From Populus alba (lineage: Eukaryota; Streptophyta; Magnoliopsida; Malpighiales; Salicaceae): a stretch of 64,000 nt of DNA. The notes under the pieces are model-generated. The model worked only from the letters and a program-made list of their open reading frames with translations, was not told the DNA's origin and did not search any database. Made by a program: the position numbers and the translations under genes. How positions within the stretch are numbered: the first letter of the stretch is position 1; every line of letters begins with the position of its first letter. The DNA lies in contig NC_133293.1 in the NCBI RefSeq assembly GCF_005239225.2, forward strand, positions 10,818,333 to 10,882,332, read 5' to 3'. Positions 24,338-35,505 of the stretch are shown here, one piece after another.

Positions 24338-26323
24338 ATGGCTTTGGTGAAGAGGGCCGTCGCTCTGCTGACGGCGATGACATTAATGCTGGAGGTGATC
24401 CATGCAGCGGTGTACAAGGTTGGGGGCTCTGCTGGTTGGACCGCTAGCGGCAACATTGACTACAAACAATGGTCTGCTACCAAGACATTTCAAGTTGGTG
24501 ACGTAATCCGTAAGTTAATTCATTGCCCTTTCTTCCCTCATCAATCTTTACTTTTTATGGCTGCATTTGGGCTGTCCATTCTGACTTTACATTTCATTCT
24601 GGGGGTTCTCATTTTCCATACAAACCATAATCTTGTAGGCTAAAATTGATAGTTTCAGTTTCCAGCCAGCAATGTTTTCTTAGAAATATAGTTTCATGGT
24701 TTCCATATAAATCTCAAAATCTGGTTATTGGCGGACAAGTTTTGCTCGTACCGTGCCTTTCCAACTCTGCTATATTTGCTTTACAATTTACCTCTCGTGG
24801 CCTCACACTGTAATTAGGTGGGTTAGCATAATGCGTGCAGATCAAGACTAGCAGCAGCAAACTTTCCTGTTTATTCCCTCTCCCTCGCATAGTTTCTTTG
24901 CTTGTTTGTTCTGGATTCAATGTTTTGATTTCCTGTCTGTTCCCTCTCCCTCGCTTAGTTTCTTTGCCTGTTTGTTCTGGATTCAACGTTTTGATGTTTG
25001 ATCTTGACGGGTAGTGTTGTTCAATCCCAGTTGGCTGTCCCTGTGGCAAGCCCGACTGTGCATGTAAACTGGCCTTAATTATTAGCACAAAAAAGTATAT
25101 TATACTAGAACAGTTAATATTTACTCACGACATATGTGGGTGACCTGTAATCCTCAAGTGCGCTGAGCAGTTTTAGCTCCAACGTTTACTTGCTAAGATT
25201 TCATGATGATATCGGTGGGCCATGCAAATGCTAGCATGAATGTATGTTATATGTGGCCCCCACCATAGCAACTCTGACCCTTCTGTTCTAGCATGCTTCA
25301 ATAATGATGAATCGCACTCAGCATGCTACATTCCCCTATAATCCATCACATAGAGGCCGTAACTTTCGTGATTTGGAATGATAATGTCGGTATGGGTCTC
25401 TTTCTTTTGAGACATTTCATGCGAGGTGGGAGGCAAGTAAAACATCACATCCATTCGTACAGAAATGACGAGGAAAATAAGAAGTTTCTTGCTCTGGTTA
25501 AAGGGGGGGGTAAAGCTAGTATTCCAGAGCTTTAATGGCCGTCTTTTTCTTGACTTTGCTTAGTTTAGGCATATGTTGAAAGGTATGATTTAACCCATTC
25601 ACCTGATTTCTTTTGTTTTTGTAAGTACAAACTGAAAGGCAAGTAATGTGTTGTGGATGAGAATGGAATGGAGATCATTAATATTTGAAGTAAAGTGAAG
25701 ATGCTCTTCACCCCTTTTTAAAGATGGCATATTTTATTTTCATAGACTTAAATAGCAATTTACAGTGCCGACTAATGCAATAGATCCTTGGAGCTCTCGT
25801 CATTCATCTTGCACATCAGTATATTTGCCATTTTGCCTGGCTTTTTGCTCAGGATTTATATCTTCATGTCCTTTTAATTGTGGTTCTACCTAAAACTATA
25901 CATGCACTTACGTGTTGACTGTCAATGGGTGTATCAGTTTTCGAATACAATGCTCAATTTCACAATGTGATGCGAGTTACACATGCAATGTACAGAGCAT
26001 GCAATACCTCTGCCCCTATGGCAACCTACACCACCGGCAATGATTCAATCACTATCAAGACTCGTCGTCACCATTTCTTTTTCTGTGGTGTCCCTGGCCA
26101 TTGCCAAGCTGGACAGAAGGTTGACATTAATGTGCCACGGAGCGATGAAACGGCACAAATTCCCGCATCTTCTTCAGTGCCCTCCCCGCCAGTTCCTTCT
26201 GCCAGAGTAGCCGGTCCGGCCTCAAGTAATGCCTTGTCATTGAAGGCTTTGAGAAGTCCTTTTGGTAGCTTTGGTTTGGCAATGGCTGTTTCGGCAACGT
26301 TCTTTTATATCAATCTTGCTTAA
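24338..26323 (+). CDS. Phytocyanin, stellacyanin/mavicyanin type, GPI-anchored
   Basis: Blue copper protein of the plant cell surface; the family is thought to take part in apoplastic redox or wall processes, with unknown partners. Exons 24338-24509 and 25938-26323 (GT-AG, phase 1 junction) give 185 aa. Residues 1-23 form a signal peptide ending IHA. The mature domain starts VYKVGGSAGW. Copper ligands by family pattern are His66 (QFHNV), Cys107 (FFCGV), His112 (PGHC) and axial Gln117 (AGQKV); Gln rather than Met places it with stellacyanin/mavicyanin rather than uclacyanin. Cys79 and Cys113 would form the disulfide. Residues about 127-160 are Pro/Ser/Ala-rich (arabinogalactan-like), followed by a hydrophobic C-terminal GPI-signal helix. 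The single intron position is typical of phytocyanins. Intron 1 is 1428 bp and contains a 66-bp tandem duplication. Confidence 0.88.
24872..25003. repeat. 66-bp tandem duplication in phytocyanin intron
   Basis: TTCCCTCTCCCTCGC starts at 24874 and again at 24940, each followed by TAGTTTCTTTGC.TGTTTGTT and CTGGATTCAA.GTTTTGAT. Few mismatches separate the two copies, so the duplication is relatively recent. Entirely intronic. Confidence 0.85.
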
Positions 26324-26984
26324 TTTGGAGGCTTTGTTTTGCTGAGAATTCGGGGGACGATAGATGTTCTGCAGATCAATGCAATCAAAAAAGTGATCTA
26401 TAATCATTTTATTAGAAACTTTGATCAATTGTTTGGATTGAACTCTGAACCTGGTTCAAGGATGAGTTCATATGATAGATCCTACCGGCAGTGGATAGAA
26501 CATGGTGTGAGTTTTGATCTCTGGTGTATAGAGATGGGCGGCGCACCTGCTTCTCAAAGTCTCTGTTGTTTTGCCGCTCAGGTTTAATTTCAAATAAGCA
26601 AACTACCGTTAACATAATTCACATTTCTTGCTTGCACATATATTAGCAGATGGCTAGGCTTAAGGCAAATGTAATTTCTGGTTTTCAAGAAAGTAAGCTG
26701 TAATTTCCGAAACTCAAGTACCATACATATTCCAATCACAAAAGAGATAGAACCTCGTTCAACACAAATCATCTGTCCTCCCAAAACCAAACTAAGAAAA
26801 AAACATCATTAATTCAATAAAATAAACTGCATTCAGTAGAAACATGAATTCAAGATGATTTGTGTAAGCAAAACCCAAACAGGTATAATCAGAATACGTA
26901 CACCAAAATCTTTAAACTGCCTTATTTGACTTTTTTTTTTTATCACATTGGACTTTATCTTCTACCACTTAATTACGATTACCA
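26324..26984. other. Convergent spacer between phytocyanin and minus-strand STP
   Basis: Holds the 3' flanks of two converging genes. The frames at 26339-26587 (+) and 26412-26790 (-) have no recognised domain. No repeat stands out. Confidence 0.4.
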
Positions 26985-28608
26985 TTAATCCATGAATCTT
27001 TTCCAGACCGGATGCTGCTTCCAAACTCTTTCAACCATAAGATCTAGTGGCACGTTCTTTGTCTCCGGCAACAGGAAATACACAAACAACCCCATTTTGA
27101 GAATCCAGCCAGCAAAGAAGAAAAATATGAAGGCACGCATATGACACAGCATCGATAAGAATGCCTGAGCTATGAGGAAAGTGAAGAGCACGTTTGAGCT
27201 AACTGCAAAAGCGAACCCTGCAGTTCTGGTCTCTTGAGGAAATGTTTCAATTGGTATCAGCCAGCCAAGAGGACCCCAGGACCATGCAAAGGACATGACA
27301 AACACACACACCAGCACCACAACAAAAGCTGCTTGTAATTTGGTAAGCGAGCCTGTAGTTGTCAAGAAAGCTACTAAAATTCCTCCAATTGCAGTCTGCA
27401 TCACAGAAACTTTCCATTCAGCGAAACAGATAAACTGCAAAATACGTCATACAAGTATACTTCGGCAGATTTGGCAAAAAAATTAAAGGCAAACAGAAAG
27501 GAATGTTGACCTGGCTTATTAACATCTGCACGCAGGCTTGAAGAAGCAGAACCCCCCTCCCAACCTTATCCACATAAAAGATGGAGACCAATGTGCTAAG
27601 CACATTTACAATTCCAGTTATCACAGCTGACAAAAGTGAAGCATCATTTTTGAATCCAACGGTTTGAAACAGGACAGGTGCATAAAACATTATAGCATTG
27701 ATTCCTGTAAGCTGTTGAAAGACTTGCAACAGGATGCCTATAATTAGTGGGGGCATGCTAGAGCGCTTCATGAGTTTCTTGTATGGATGCTTGACTTGCC
27801 TGGCTATCTCACTGGCAGCTTTAATTTGCTCGAACTCAGAACTAACATTGTCGACTCCTCTAATCTTCCTGAGCGTGCTTTGCCCTGCAGTTTCATTTCC
27901 TCGTTCAATTAGGCTTGTTGGTGTTTCGGTGATGACTATGGATCCTATAAACAGGAACACAGCTGGCACACCAGCAAGGCCCAGGGATACTCTCCATCCA
28001 TATGGATGCATCTTCGAAGTGCCATAGTTGACTAGATTTGCAAAGAATATCCCTACTGTAACAAAGAATTGGAACAGGATGTTCACAGCCCCCCGACGCT
28101 CCACTGGTGCTATCTCTGATAAGAACAGAGGGACCGCCTGCAAAGTTTTTCAGTACTGTGCAAAAGGTTCTCGTTAACCTACCCAATGCGGCACCAATTT
28201 AAAATAAAGCTGCAAAACAATATTCTGAGAAGAAAGTTTTATCAACTAGAAAGAACTCAGAAACAAAATATTTCTCAAATATGCATACCTCATTGCCAAA
28301 TCCTACCCCAAAACCTAGGAGAATCCTGCCAATGATTAGCATCCAAATGTTTTGAGCACTAGAACTGACGGCTGCTCCAAACAAGAAAAATACTGATGCA
28401 ACAAGAATTGTCGGCTTGCGGCCAAATTTGGTGCATGCCTTTGATGCACCAAAGCTCGAAACAAGGGCAGCAAGGTAGAGCGAAGATGTAAAAAGTTGAA
28501 GATATTGATCGTCATACTTGCAGTAATTGTTTTCCTTGGCATGAAGCTTTCTTTCATGAACAGTAGGAAAGAATTTGATCAAAAAGTCATCCATGGCTGT
28601 CACTCCAC
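26985..28608 (-). pseudogene. STP-type sugar transporter lacking its first exon
   Basis: Monosaccharide/H+ symporter family (MFS), closest in my reading to the STP5-like group. Visible exons in transcript order: 28289-28608, 27511-28137, 26985-27395, all GT-AG and in frame (about 451 aa). They carry [44 protein letters not shown] and PETKN, ending RFMD-stop. The first visible exon begins with a phase-1 acceptor exactly where STP exon 1 (N-terminus and helix 1, GYDIGIS) should join. No such exon is found between 28609 and the next gene at 30930; a repeat block begins at about 28845. The internal ATG at 28594 would give a protein without helix 1. The loop 8-9 motif reads VDKVGRG instead of the usual GRR. 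No stop or frameshift occurs in the remaining exons, so loss is recent or the gene uses an unrecognised first exon. Confidence 0.8.
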
Positions 28609-28844
28609 CTGATTATCGATACAAAATCATCATGTACATTGCTTTAGATCAATCTGCATAACCCACAATTGATTTGAACTGAAAACAGAGCGACCATCAC
28701 CTTTCAATCTTACCCTTTTCTAGGATAAGAGAATTTAACTTCATACTGAAATTTTCAGTTGACAGAAGTGTTATATACACAGTCTTTAACAATACGACAA
28801 TTCAGTATCATTATTTATACCCTGAATAAGATACTTGACTCCAA

Positions 28845-30425
28845 ATTCATGGGTTAACCCGGATTTTTTTTCTTTTTAATTAATTTTTTTATTTAGTTTA
28901 GTTTGTTAATTTTAAATTTCTTTTTATTTAGTTATCAGACTTCCATGATATATATCTCGGGTTTGACGGGTTAACTTGGTTTCACAGGGTAACCCAATTA
29001 ATTATGGGTTAACCCATCATTTTTTTTTTCCCATGCACAGTTATCAAACTTTCATGATGCGAATCTCAAGTTTGACGGGTTAACATAGTTAATTCATTTT
29101 TTTTTTCTTTTTCTTCGTAAGTTTTTTTTCTTCCTGTTGGTTTGTTTTCTTTGTTTTTTTTTTTAGTTAATCTTTTTAATTATTACATTTTTATGACATG
29201 ACCTTACAGTCAGACCAACATCAAAGGCTATTAGTCTGGTGTTGCATTCAGATTCATTTAAACTTTGAGTCATGTAAGTTTAATATTATAAATATTATTC
29301 TTGGGTCAAGCGTTGCAACTAGACCCAAAGTGTTTGGGTATATTTTTAAAAAGAAAAACCTAACACTCTTAGATCTTAGCTTTTTTTGATATTTTTTATA
29401 CAAGAAAAAAAAAATTAACCCGTGGCGTATGTCTTTTTTTTTTCTTTTTCTTTTTAAGCCTTTTACTGTGGACTGCACAATGCAGTCTATAGTAAAAAAA
29501 CTGATGCCTTTAGTTTCTTTTTTTTAGCTTTTTTCTTTCTTTCTTTTTTCTTTTTTAATTATTTTTTTAATTTACTTTTTTAATATTAAATTTTTTAATA
29601 TTTAATTATTAGAATTTTATGACACGGATCCCTGATTTGACGGGTTAACCTGGTTTGACGAGTTAACCCAGTTGATTCATAGTTAATTTAGATTTTTTTT
29701 CTCTTTATTCATTAGTTTTTCTCTTCTTATATGTTTTTTTTCTTTATTTTTTATTTTTAATTAATATTTTTTTATTTAATTTAGTTTATTAATATTAAAT
29801 TTTTTCTATTTAGTTATCGTTTGATGCCTTTATTTTTTATTTTTTTCTTTTTAGTTAATTTTTTTCGTTTAATATAGTTTGTTAATGTTAAATTTTTTTT
29901 TTATTTAGTTATCAAACTTTCATAACACAGATCCCGGGTTTGATGGGTTAACCTGATTTCACAGGTTAGCCCAATTAATTCTAGGTAACCCATCAATTTT
30001 TTTTCCTATTTAGTTATCAAACTTTCACGACACGAATCCAAGGTTTGACGAGTTAACCTAGTTTGAAGGGTTAACCAATTAATTCAAAAAAAAATTATAT
30101 TTCTTCGTTAGTTTTTCTCTTCATGTTGTTTTTTTTCTTTATTTTTTTCTTTTTAATTAATCTATTTGATTATGATACTTTTATGACACGATCTTGCAGT
30201 CAAACCCACAATCAAGGCTATTGGGTCCGATATTGCAGTCAGACCCATTTAAACTTGGATCATGTAAGTTTAATGTTATTATTAATATTATAAATATTAC
30301 TCTTGGGTCAGGTGTTGTAGCCAAACCCAAAACTTTTAGGTATAACTTTATAAAAAGACGTAACACTTTTAGATCTTAGTTTTTTTTGATATTTTTTAAG
30401 CAAAAATAAATTAATCTGTGCTATC
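28845..30425. repeat. Block of GGGTTAAC-type repeats, duplicated about 1 kb apart
   Basis: Repeated words include GGTTTGACGGGTTAAC, GGGTTAACCC, TTTAGTTATCA.ACTTTCATGA and long T-rich spacers. A unit at about 29180-29405 (ATGACATGACCTTACAGTCAG through AGATCTTAGCTTTTTTTGAT) recurs at about 30170-30400 (ATGACACGATCTTGCAGTCAA through AGATCTTAGTTTTTTTTGAT), with the GGGTTAAC arms before each copy. The period is about 990 bp. The unit looks like decayed terminal repeats or nested copies of one retroelement; no polymerase or integrase coding remains. Confidence 0.65.
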
Positions 30426-30929
30426 GCGCGATTATGTAACTAATATATAATTAAACATGATCCAGTTTAGAATCTGAATAACCTATCACTATTACATGCT
30501 AATGTAAATAGAGTCAATTTAGAGTTGACCTGTTGAAAATTAAAATTATTGAATTTTTTTTAAATGATATTGCGTTGATTTTTCTATATATATTTTTTAT
30601 TGATTTATATCAACTAGAGTTTACGCATCTGATCTAGTGACCTATGATTTAATAATTATGCTTAATTCTGTAAGAGATCCTAGTAATTATAAAAAGACTT
30701 AATTTAAGTCACTGAAAGAACTCGTATTAAATTAAGACACAATCTTCTCACATCAGGAAATCCGAAAAGTCTTCCAATTTTGAGACGGAAACCAGAAGAA
30801 GCTAGAAACTAGGTTTCAATATTTACCTTGTCAACTTCGGACTTTCTCTTCTGATGTTGGCTTTAAATTGACAACCTAAGCCATTGAAACAGCATAACTT
30901 AATTTGATTTTTCAATCTGAAAAACAACA
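30426..30929. other. Upstream region of the CAF1 gene
   Basis: No repeat or coding segment is recognised. It presumably holds the CAF1 promoter; no clear TATA box at the expected distance could be picked. No STP first exon is present on either strand. Confidence 0.35.
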
Positions 30930-31856
30930 ATGGCGTTAAAGATGAAGAGCAGCACACCGATACAGGTGCGCGAAGTCTGGGCAGAGAACCTCGTAGCTGA
31001 GTTTTCTCTAATCAAGGAAGCAATCTCTCGCTTCTCCTTCGTTTCACTGGACACTGAATTCCCTGGTACCCTCTTTCTGTCAAATCTTGACAAGAGTTTG
31101 CTGTCTCAAGCCCCTCCTTCTCACAATTACCGTCTCATGAAGTACAATGTTGATCTCTTGAAAATAATTCAACTTGGGATGACTCTGTCTGATTCACAAG
31201 GAAATCTTCCAAGTTTCGGAACAGAATTCCACTACTTTTGGCAGTTTAATTTCCGGGATTTCAACATCGAGCATGATCCTTACAACGACGAATCTATTGG
31301 GTTACTTGAACGCCAAGGTATTGATCTCAAGAAGAACAGAGAAAAGGGTATCGATTCCTCAGATTTTGCATGGATGGTTTTGACTTCTGGACTTGTTTTC
31401 AATAACTGTTCAATAACTTGGATTACTTTTCATGGTGCTTATGATTTTGGGTTCTTGATCAAGATTTTAACTCGACGAGAGTTGCCATGTGATATGGCGT
31501 CTTTTCTGGGGATGGTTAGTTTCTTCTTTGGGGTTCGAGTTTATGATACAAAATTCATGATGGGATCTATCGGTGGTTTGCGCGGTGGATTGGAGAGGGT
31601 GGCTAAGTTACTGGGTGTAGAACGGACAACCGGAAGTAGGCACCAGGCAGGATCTGATAGCCTGTTAACCCAGCAAACATTCGTGAGATTTAAGGATTCT
31701 TACGCTAATCTTGATCTTGAAAACTTGAATGGCTGTGAGGGAATGCTTTTTGGACTATGTGAAGGCTGGCTGGGATTCGATCGTACACCTGAAGTATACA
31801 ATATTGAAACTTCTACTCGGTTGAAACCTCAGTTTAAGGAAGTGTTTTCAGTGTAA
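30930..31856 (+). CDS. CCR4-associated factor 1 (CAF1) deadenylase
   Basis: Poly(A)-specific 3' exoribonuclease subunit of the CCR4-NOT complex, which shortens mRNA tails in the cytoplasm. Single exon, 308 aa, in line with the intronless plant CAF1 families. The DEDD catalytic set is complete: Asp41 and Glu43 in SLDTEFPG, Asp172 in HGAYDFGFL, and His238 with Asp243 in GSRHQAGSDSLLT. The motif VREVWAENL near the N-terminus and FNFRDFNIEHD in the middle are typical. Compared with the usual 270-280 aa, there is a modest insertion around residues 50-65 and a short N-terminal addition (MALKMKSSTP). The start was chosen as the first ATG of the frame, next to ACAACAATGG. Closest group by memory is the stress-responsive plant CAF1 paralogues; the exact member number cannot be assigned. 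Confidence 0.93.
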   Translation: MALKMKSSTPIQVREVWAENLVAEFSLIKEAISRFSFVSLDTEFPGTLFLSNLDKSLLSQAPPSHNYRLMKYNVDLLKIIQLGMTLSDSQGNLPSFGTEFHYFWQFNFRDFNIEHDPYNDESIGLLERQGIDLKKNREKGIDSSDFAWMVLTSGLVFNNCSITWITFHGAYDFGFLIKILTRRELPCDMASFLGMVSFFFGVRVYDTKFMMGSIGGLRGGLERVAKLLGVERTTGSRHQAGSDSLLTQQTFVRFKDSYANLDLENLNGCEGMLFGLCEGWLGFDRTPEVYNIETSTRLKPQFKEVFSV

Positions 31857-34800
31857 TCTTTTCCCCCTCAAATTTGGTTGTAAAACCTTTTAATCCAAGT
31901 TTCTCGATTTTTTGTTTTAATTTTTTCCATTAGCTATATTTTGATTTGTTTCGCATCAAGCAAAGTTTGTGTTGAGGTCAGATCTATTATCGCTGGTGTT
32001 GTACCGCTCGGACTGGCTAGGAACCCATGCCCAAATCAATATAAAATAGAAGGACAAACCTGATCCTATAACACAAAGTGGGAAAGTGAGAAACGCGATT
32101 TAAATAGTTCAGTGACCAGAACTGAACATTACTCTCTCTCTGCTATTAAACCAAAACTAAAAGGAAAATACTAAACTGCAGACACTTAGGTTGTGAAGAT
32201 GATGTGTTTTTCATAATAATCACACAATTGACTTGCCTTGGACATTGGGAGCTTTCTTTGCCTAAAATTGAAGGGGGTGAATTAGGTTCTTTTCAAAGAA
32301 TTCAACACCACCCACAGACTCTTTCTTATCTAAGTAAACAACACATAAACACAAGGCAATCTCAAAGCAATAATAAAGCAAAAGTAAAAATAATGAGGGG
32401 AGAGAGATTAAGCCCAAATTTTATAGTGGTTGGACACTAAATATCCACTCTCTAAATGAAAAGTTTCGACTTATACGATCATTCAATCCACTTTACATGT
32501 GAGGCCGTATATTTTACGATCATATTTTTCTCGAAGGTTTAAGATTCAAACCTTAACACAAACAATCTTTATCCCTGGCATCGAAAAACCCTTTTTATGT
32601 GCTCAAGATCGAAACCTAAGTGACTTTCAGTAGTACTATAGATATGTTTATGTGTACTGTGCATGAGAGGGACGGCCATAGTTTCCTATGGCAGCCACCC
32701 TTCTGTTTTTAGCCTTCAAGAGAATTACTACTGTGGTATTATTTTTCTGCAAGAGATTTGTTTGGTGCAGTTAGGTTTTGGATAACATGTGTGAGCTTGA
32801 TAATGGAGTTTTGTAGAATACGCACGCTTTTTTGAACCTTGTTATTTCTGTAACTTGACTAATTGTTTCGAGATGACGATCCCTTGTAATTTCTTGTGTT
32901 AAAAAAGAGAAAAGCTCCCCTTACTTTGTACCAAGCCATTGTAAGTATATTAATTAATTTTACTAATTGTGTCTTTATTAAGATTACAAAATGTTCATTG
33001 ATTATAATTTTATTACACCGTTCTCATCATTTCATTATTTTATACGCAAACTTGAATTATAGCAACTTATTGTTTTTTAAAATATTTTTACTTACAAATA
33101 TACAAAAAATATTTTTTTATATTAATATATTAAAACAATTCAAAAATATATTAAAAATAATTTAAAGTTAAAAAAATAAAAAAAATTCAAAAAGTATAAT
33201 TGAATCGTAAGTACAAACAAAACCTCAATAACCATAGAAAACACAGGAAATGCTCATATTCTTAACTAAGCACTCCACTCATGCAAGTTTCATTTTTCTT
33301 TTTCTAATTATAAATTTTATTTCATTCGTAAATTTATTTTAAATTCACCAATGTTCCGCACCTTTACCCTTGTAGTTTTAAGCTTTGTTGTATTATGCTA
33401 GTATTTTTACGAAAGTTTCAATGTTAACCTTCATTGTTTAAGTAGCTAGGAAATATGATCTCTGTTTTTTTTTTTTTTTTTTTTTTCCCTTATACTTTGT
33501 TCAGTCTATCATTCTGTCCTCTCAAATTCCTATATATGTGTGACAATATCTCATAAAAATACAAGAAAACTCGAAAAAGAAAATTGAAGAAGTGGGTTCA
33601 TCATTAGCTATTAAATTACGTACCGTGGTTAAAATTGGAACTTTTTGAAAAAACTACGAGGATAATATTGATGAATTTAAACCATAGGGGTAAAAGTGGA
33701 ATACTGAAGACTTTATAGGGGCAAAAATATAGTTCAACCTTTTTATAATCTGACGTCTGAAATAAGCCCTCCAAATCTTATTTTCCTATCAGATGTAGTT
33801 CAAAAAAAAGAAAATATTATCAAACAGTTCAACCTTAAATGATGATTATTTTTGGTTTGGTTATGTTTTTATTTTAAAAAAATCAAACTAGGTATTTTTG
33901 AAAAAAAACCGCAACTAGTTCAAACCAACCAGTTTCGGTTCAGTTCGGTTATTTTAGAACAAAAACCGGTTTTTTCCGGTTTGACTCTATTTTTTTGTTT
34001 TGTCTGGTTTTTTTGGTTTGATTCAGTTTTTTCGGTTTGGATTTGGTTTGTTTTTTTAGTTTCAGGCTTATCAAATTGAACCGAACCAATTAGTTTTTTA
34101 AAAATTCTAATCATTTTTTTTTCATGATTTGATTTTTTTTAATTTTTATTTTTTAGTTTTCTTGATTTAATTGGTTTTTTTTTCACCCCTGAAACTTCCC
34201 ATGATAATTAGATGCAAACTCCCGTGCATACAGGTTATCTTATTCCCCCTGTATAGGACTCGATCTCCGCTAGGTCCTCTGACTCAAAACTAACATATTA
34301 AAACTTTTCAATGCTCATGTCACCACAAAGGAGTCTTCTCTAGCCCCCTGAACAAAATCACAAACATACGTATATAGATACACCATTACTGATATGTTCG
34401 TGAAAATTTCAGATTGGATTTTACACGGTTGCATCTTGGACTGAAGTGACTAGGCTTCAATATGAGCTTTTTTTTGCTTGGTTTTTCCCAAAAAAACAAG
34501 CTCTTTATTGTAATAAAAGAACCTCCAATGTTTATGTCGGTAATAGTAGAGGAGGAAAAAAATATATAAGAAAGAGGAGAATGAGAAATGCAAGGAGTGT
34601 GTGATTGTTTTGTATTGTTGAGTAAACTAGTGTGGAGTTCTTGAATGATTTAAATTTATTTTTATCTAATCACTCGAGATATTTATAAACCTAGTTATGT
34701 GTCAGTTTACTCCATAGAAAGGGAAATAATGATAGAAAATAATTTGTTTTTTTAAATAATCTTACAATTAGTGGAAGGTTGATGCTCACAAGTGATCGAG

Positions 34801-35302
34801 GAGAGAGAGATAGGTGTCCTTTGTGGAGACATGCAGTCTCTTGAGCAGGAGAGCATTCCTTTGTGCAGGCCAGTCCCTTGTGCAGGAGAGTAATTGTGGG
34901 AGATGAACAATGTTTTGTGGAAGATGCATAATGGTTTTCCCTTTCTTTCCTTTCCTTTTCGCCTAATTCAATTTTGGACATTGAACTGGAGAATTGTATA
35001 ATAATTAGGGAATGAAGTGGAGGGACTAAAATGAACAAAAAAGGGAAAAAATTGCTCATGTGTGCATCACTTGCACTAGAGTGTGGACAAGCCACCGCAA
35101 CTTGTGTGGCACATGAAATTCTTCCTGCTATAGATGATGATCTTTCCTAGTATTTTTGTGTTAATCTCGTTAAATATTTTTTGATGATATCACATGTCTT
35201 TATCAAAACTCTAGTGTGGTTCCGACGTCCCATTCATCCTTACTTTCCTTTTCTTTTTCTTTTTCTTTTTCTCTCTCTCATGCTTTGGAATTTGTATTGC
35301 TA
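31857..35302. other. Intergenic DNA with retroelement-like fragments
   Basis: About 32200-32660 resembles part of a plant LTR region (GGGGGTGAATTAGG, then ATTTTATAGTGGTTGGACAC), but no polyprotein is present. 33060-33225 is MITE-like A/T sequence. 33840-34190 is dense in GGTTTGG/GGTTCGGTT and AACCGAACC words, a decayed element with inverted arms. 34790-34900 has local repetition of TGTGCAGG words. No gene is supported; the frame at 34691-35095 has no domain. Confidence 0.4.
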
Positions 35303-35505
35303 TTTTTTTTTTTTTTTTTATAACCGGGGTGTCCGGGTCAGCTTGCGCGCACCACAACTAATCCCCGGGCCCACTGAACATCCTGCAAGCCCAGTGAACA
35401 GGTAAGACACCACGAGGATGACAGGGGTACTCTTTGAGATTCGAACCCGGGACGTTCGCAAGGATTGAACTTGCAGTTTACCACAGCAGCTAAGCCCTCA
35501 AGTTT
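35303..35505 (-). mobile_element. tRNA-derived SINE, minus strand (copy 1)
   Basis: Read on the minus strand it starts with a tRNA-like head carrying an A-box-like TTAGCTGCTGTGG and a B-box GGTTCGAATCTC, continues through a body with CTTGCAGGATGTTCAGTG and GGGGATTAGTTGTGGTGCG, and ends in an A-rich tail (the T run at 35303-35319 on +). The body matches copy 2 at 48430-48628 closely. It resembles the Salicaceae SINE families described for poplar and willow. No clear target-site duplication could be found. Confidence 0.75.

Noticed and set aside
27418..27510. Extension of the STP frame past QMLISQ
   Set aside because: This is intron read-through after the GTCAAC donor; the true continuation is the exon at 26985-27395.
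28845..30425. Regularly spaced GGGTTAAC repeats considered as a CRISPR-like array
   Set aside because: Repeat units and spacers vary in length and sequence, the genome is a plant nucleus and no cas genes exist.
33840..34190. GGTTT/AACC-rich stretch considered as a telomere-like or satellite array
   Set aside because: The words are irregular and not in a fixed period; better explained as a decayed inverted-repeat element.
34790..34900. Repeated TGTGCAGG words considered as a minisatellite
   Set aside because: Spacing is irregular and copies are few; not enough to call an array.
35181..35405. 74-codon plus-strand frame containing APQLIPGPTEHPASPVN
   Set aside because: It translates the antisense strand of the SINE copy; the same peptide pattern recurs at 48290-48529 in the other SINE copy. 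Not a gene.
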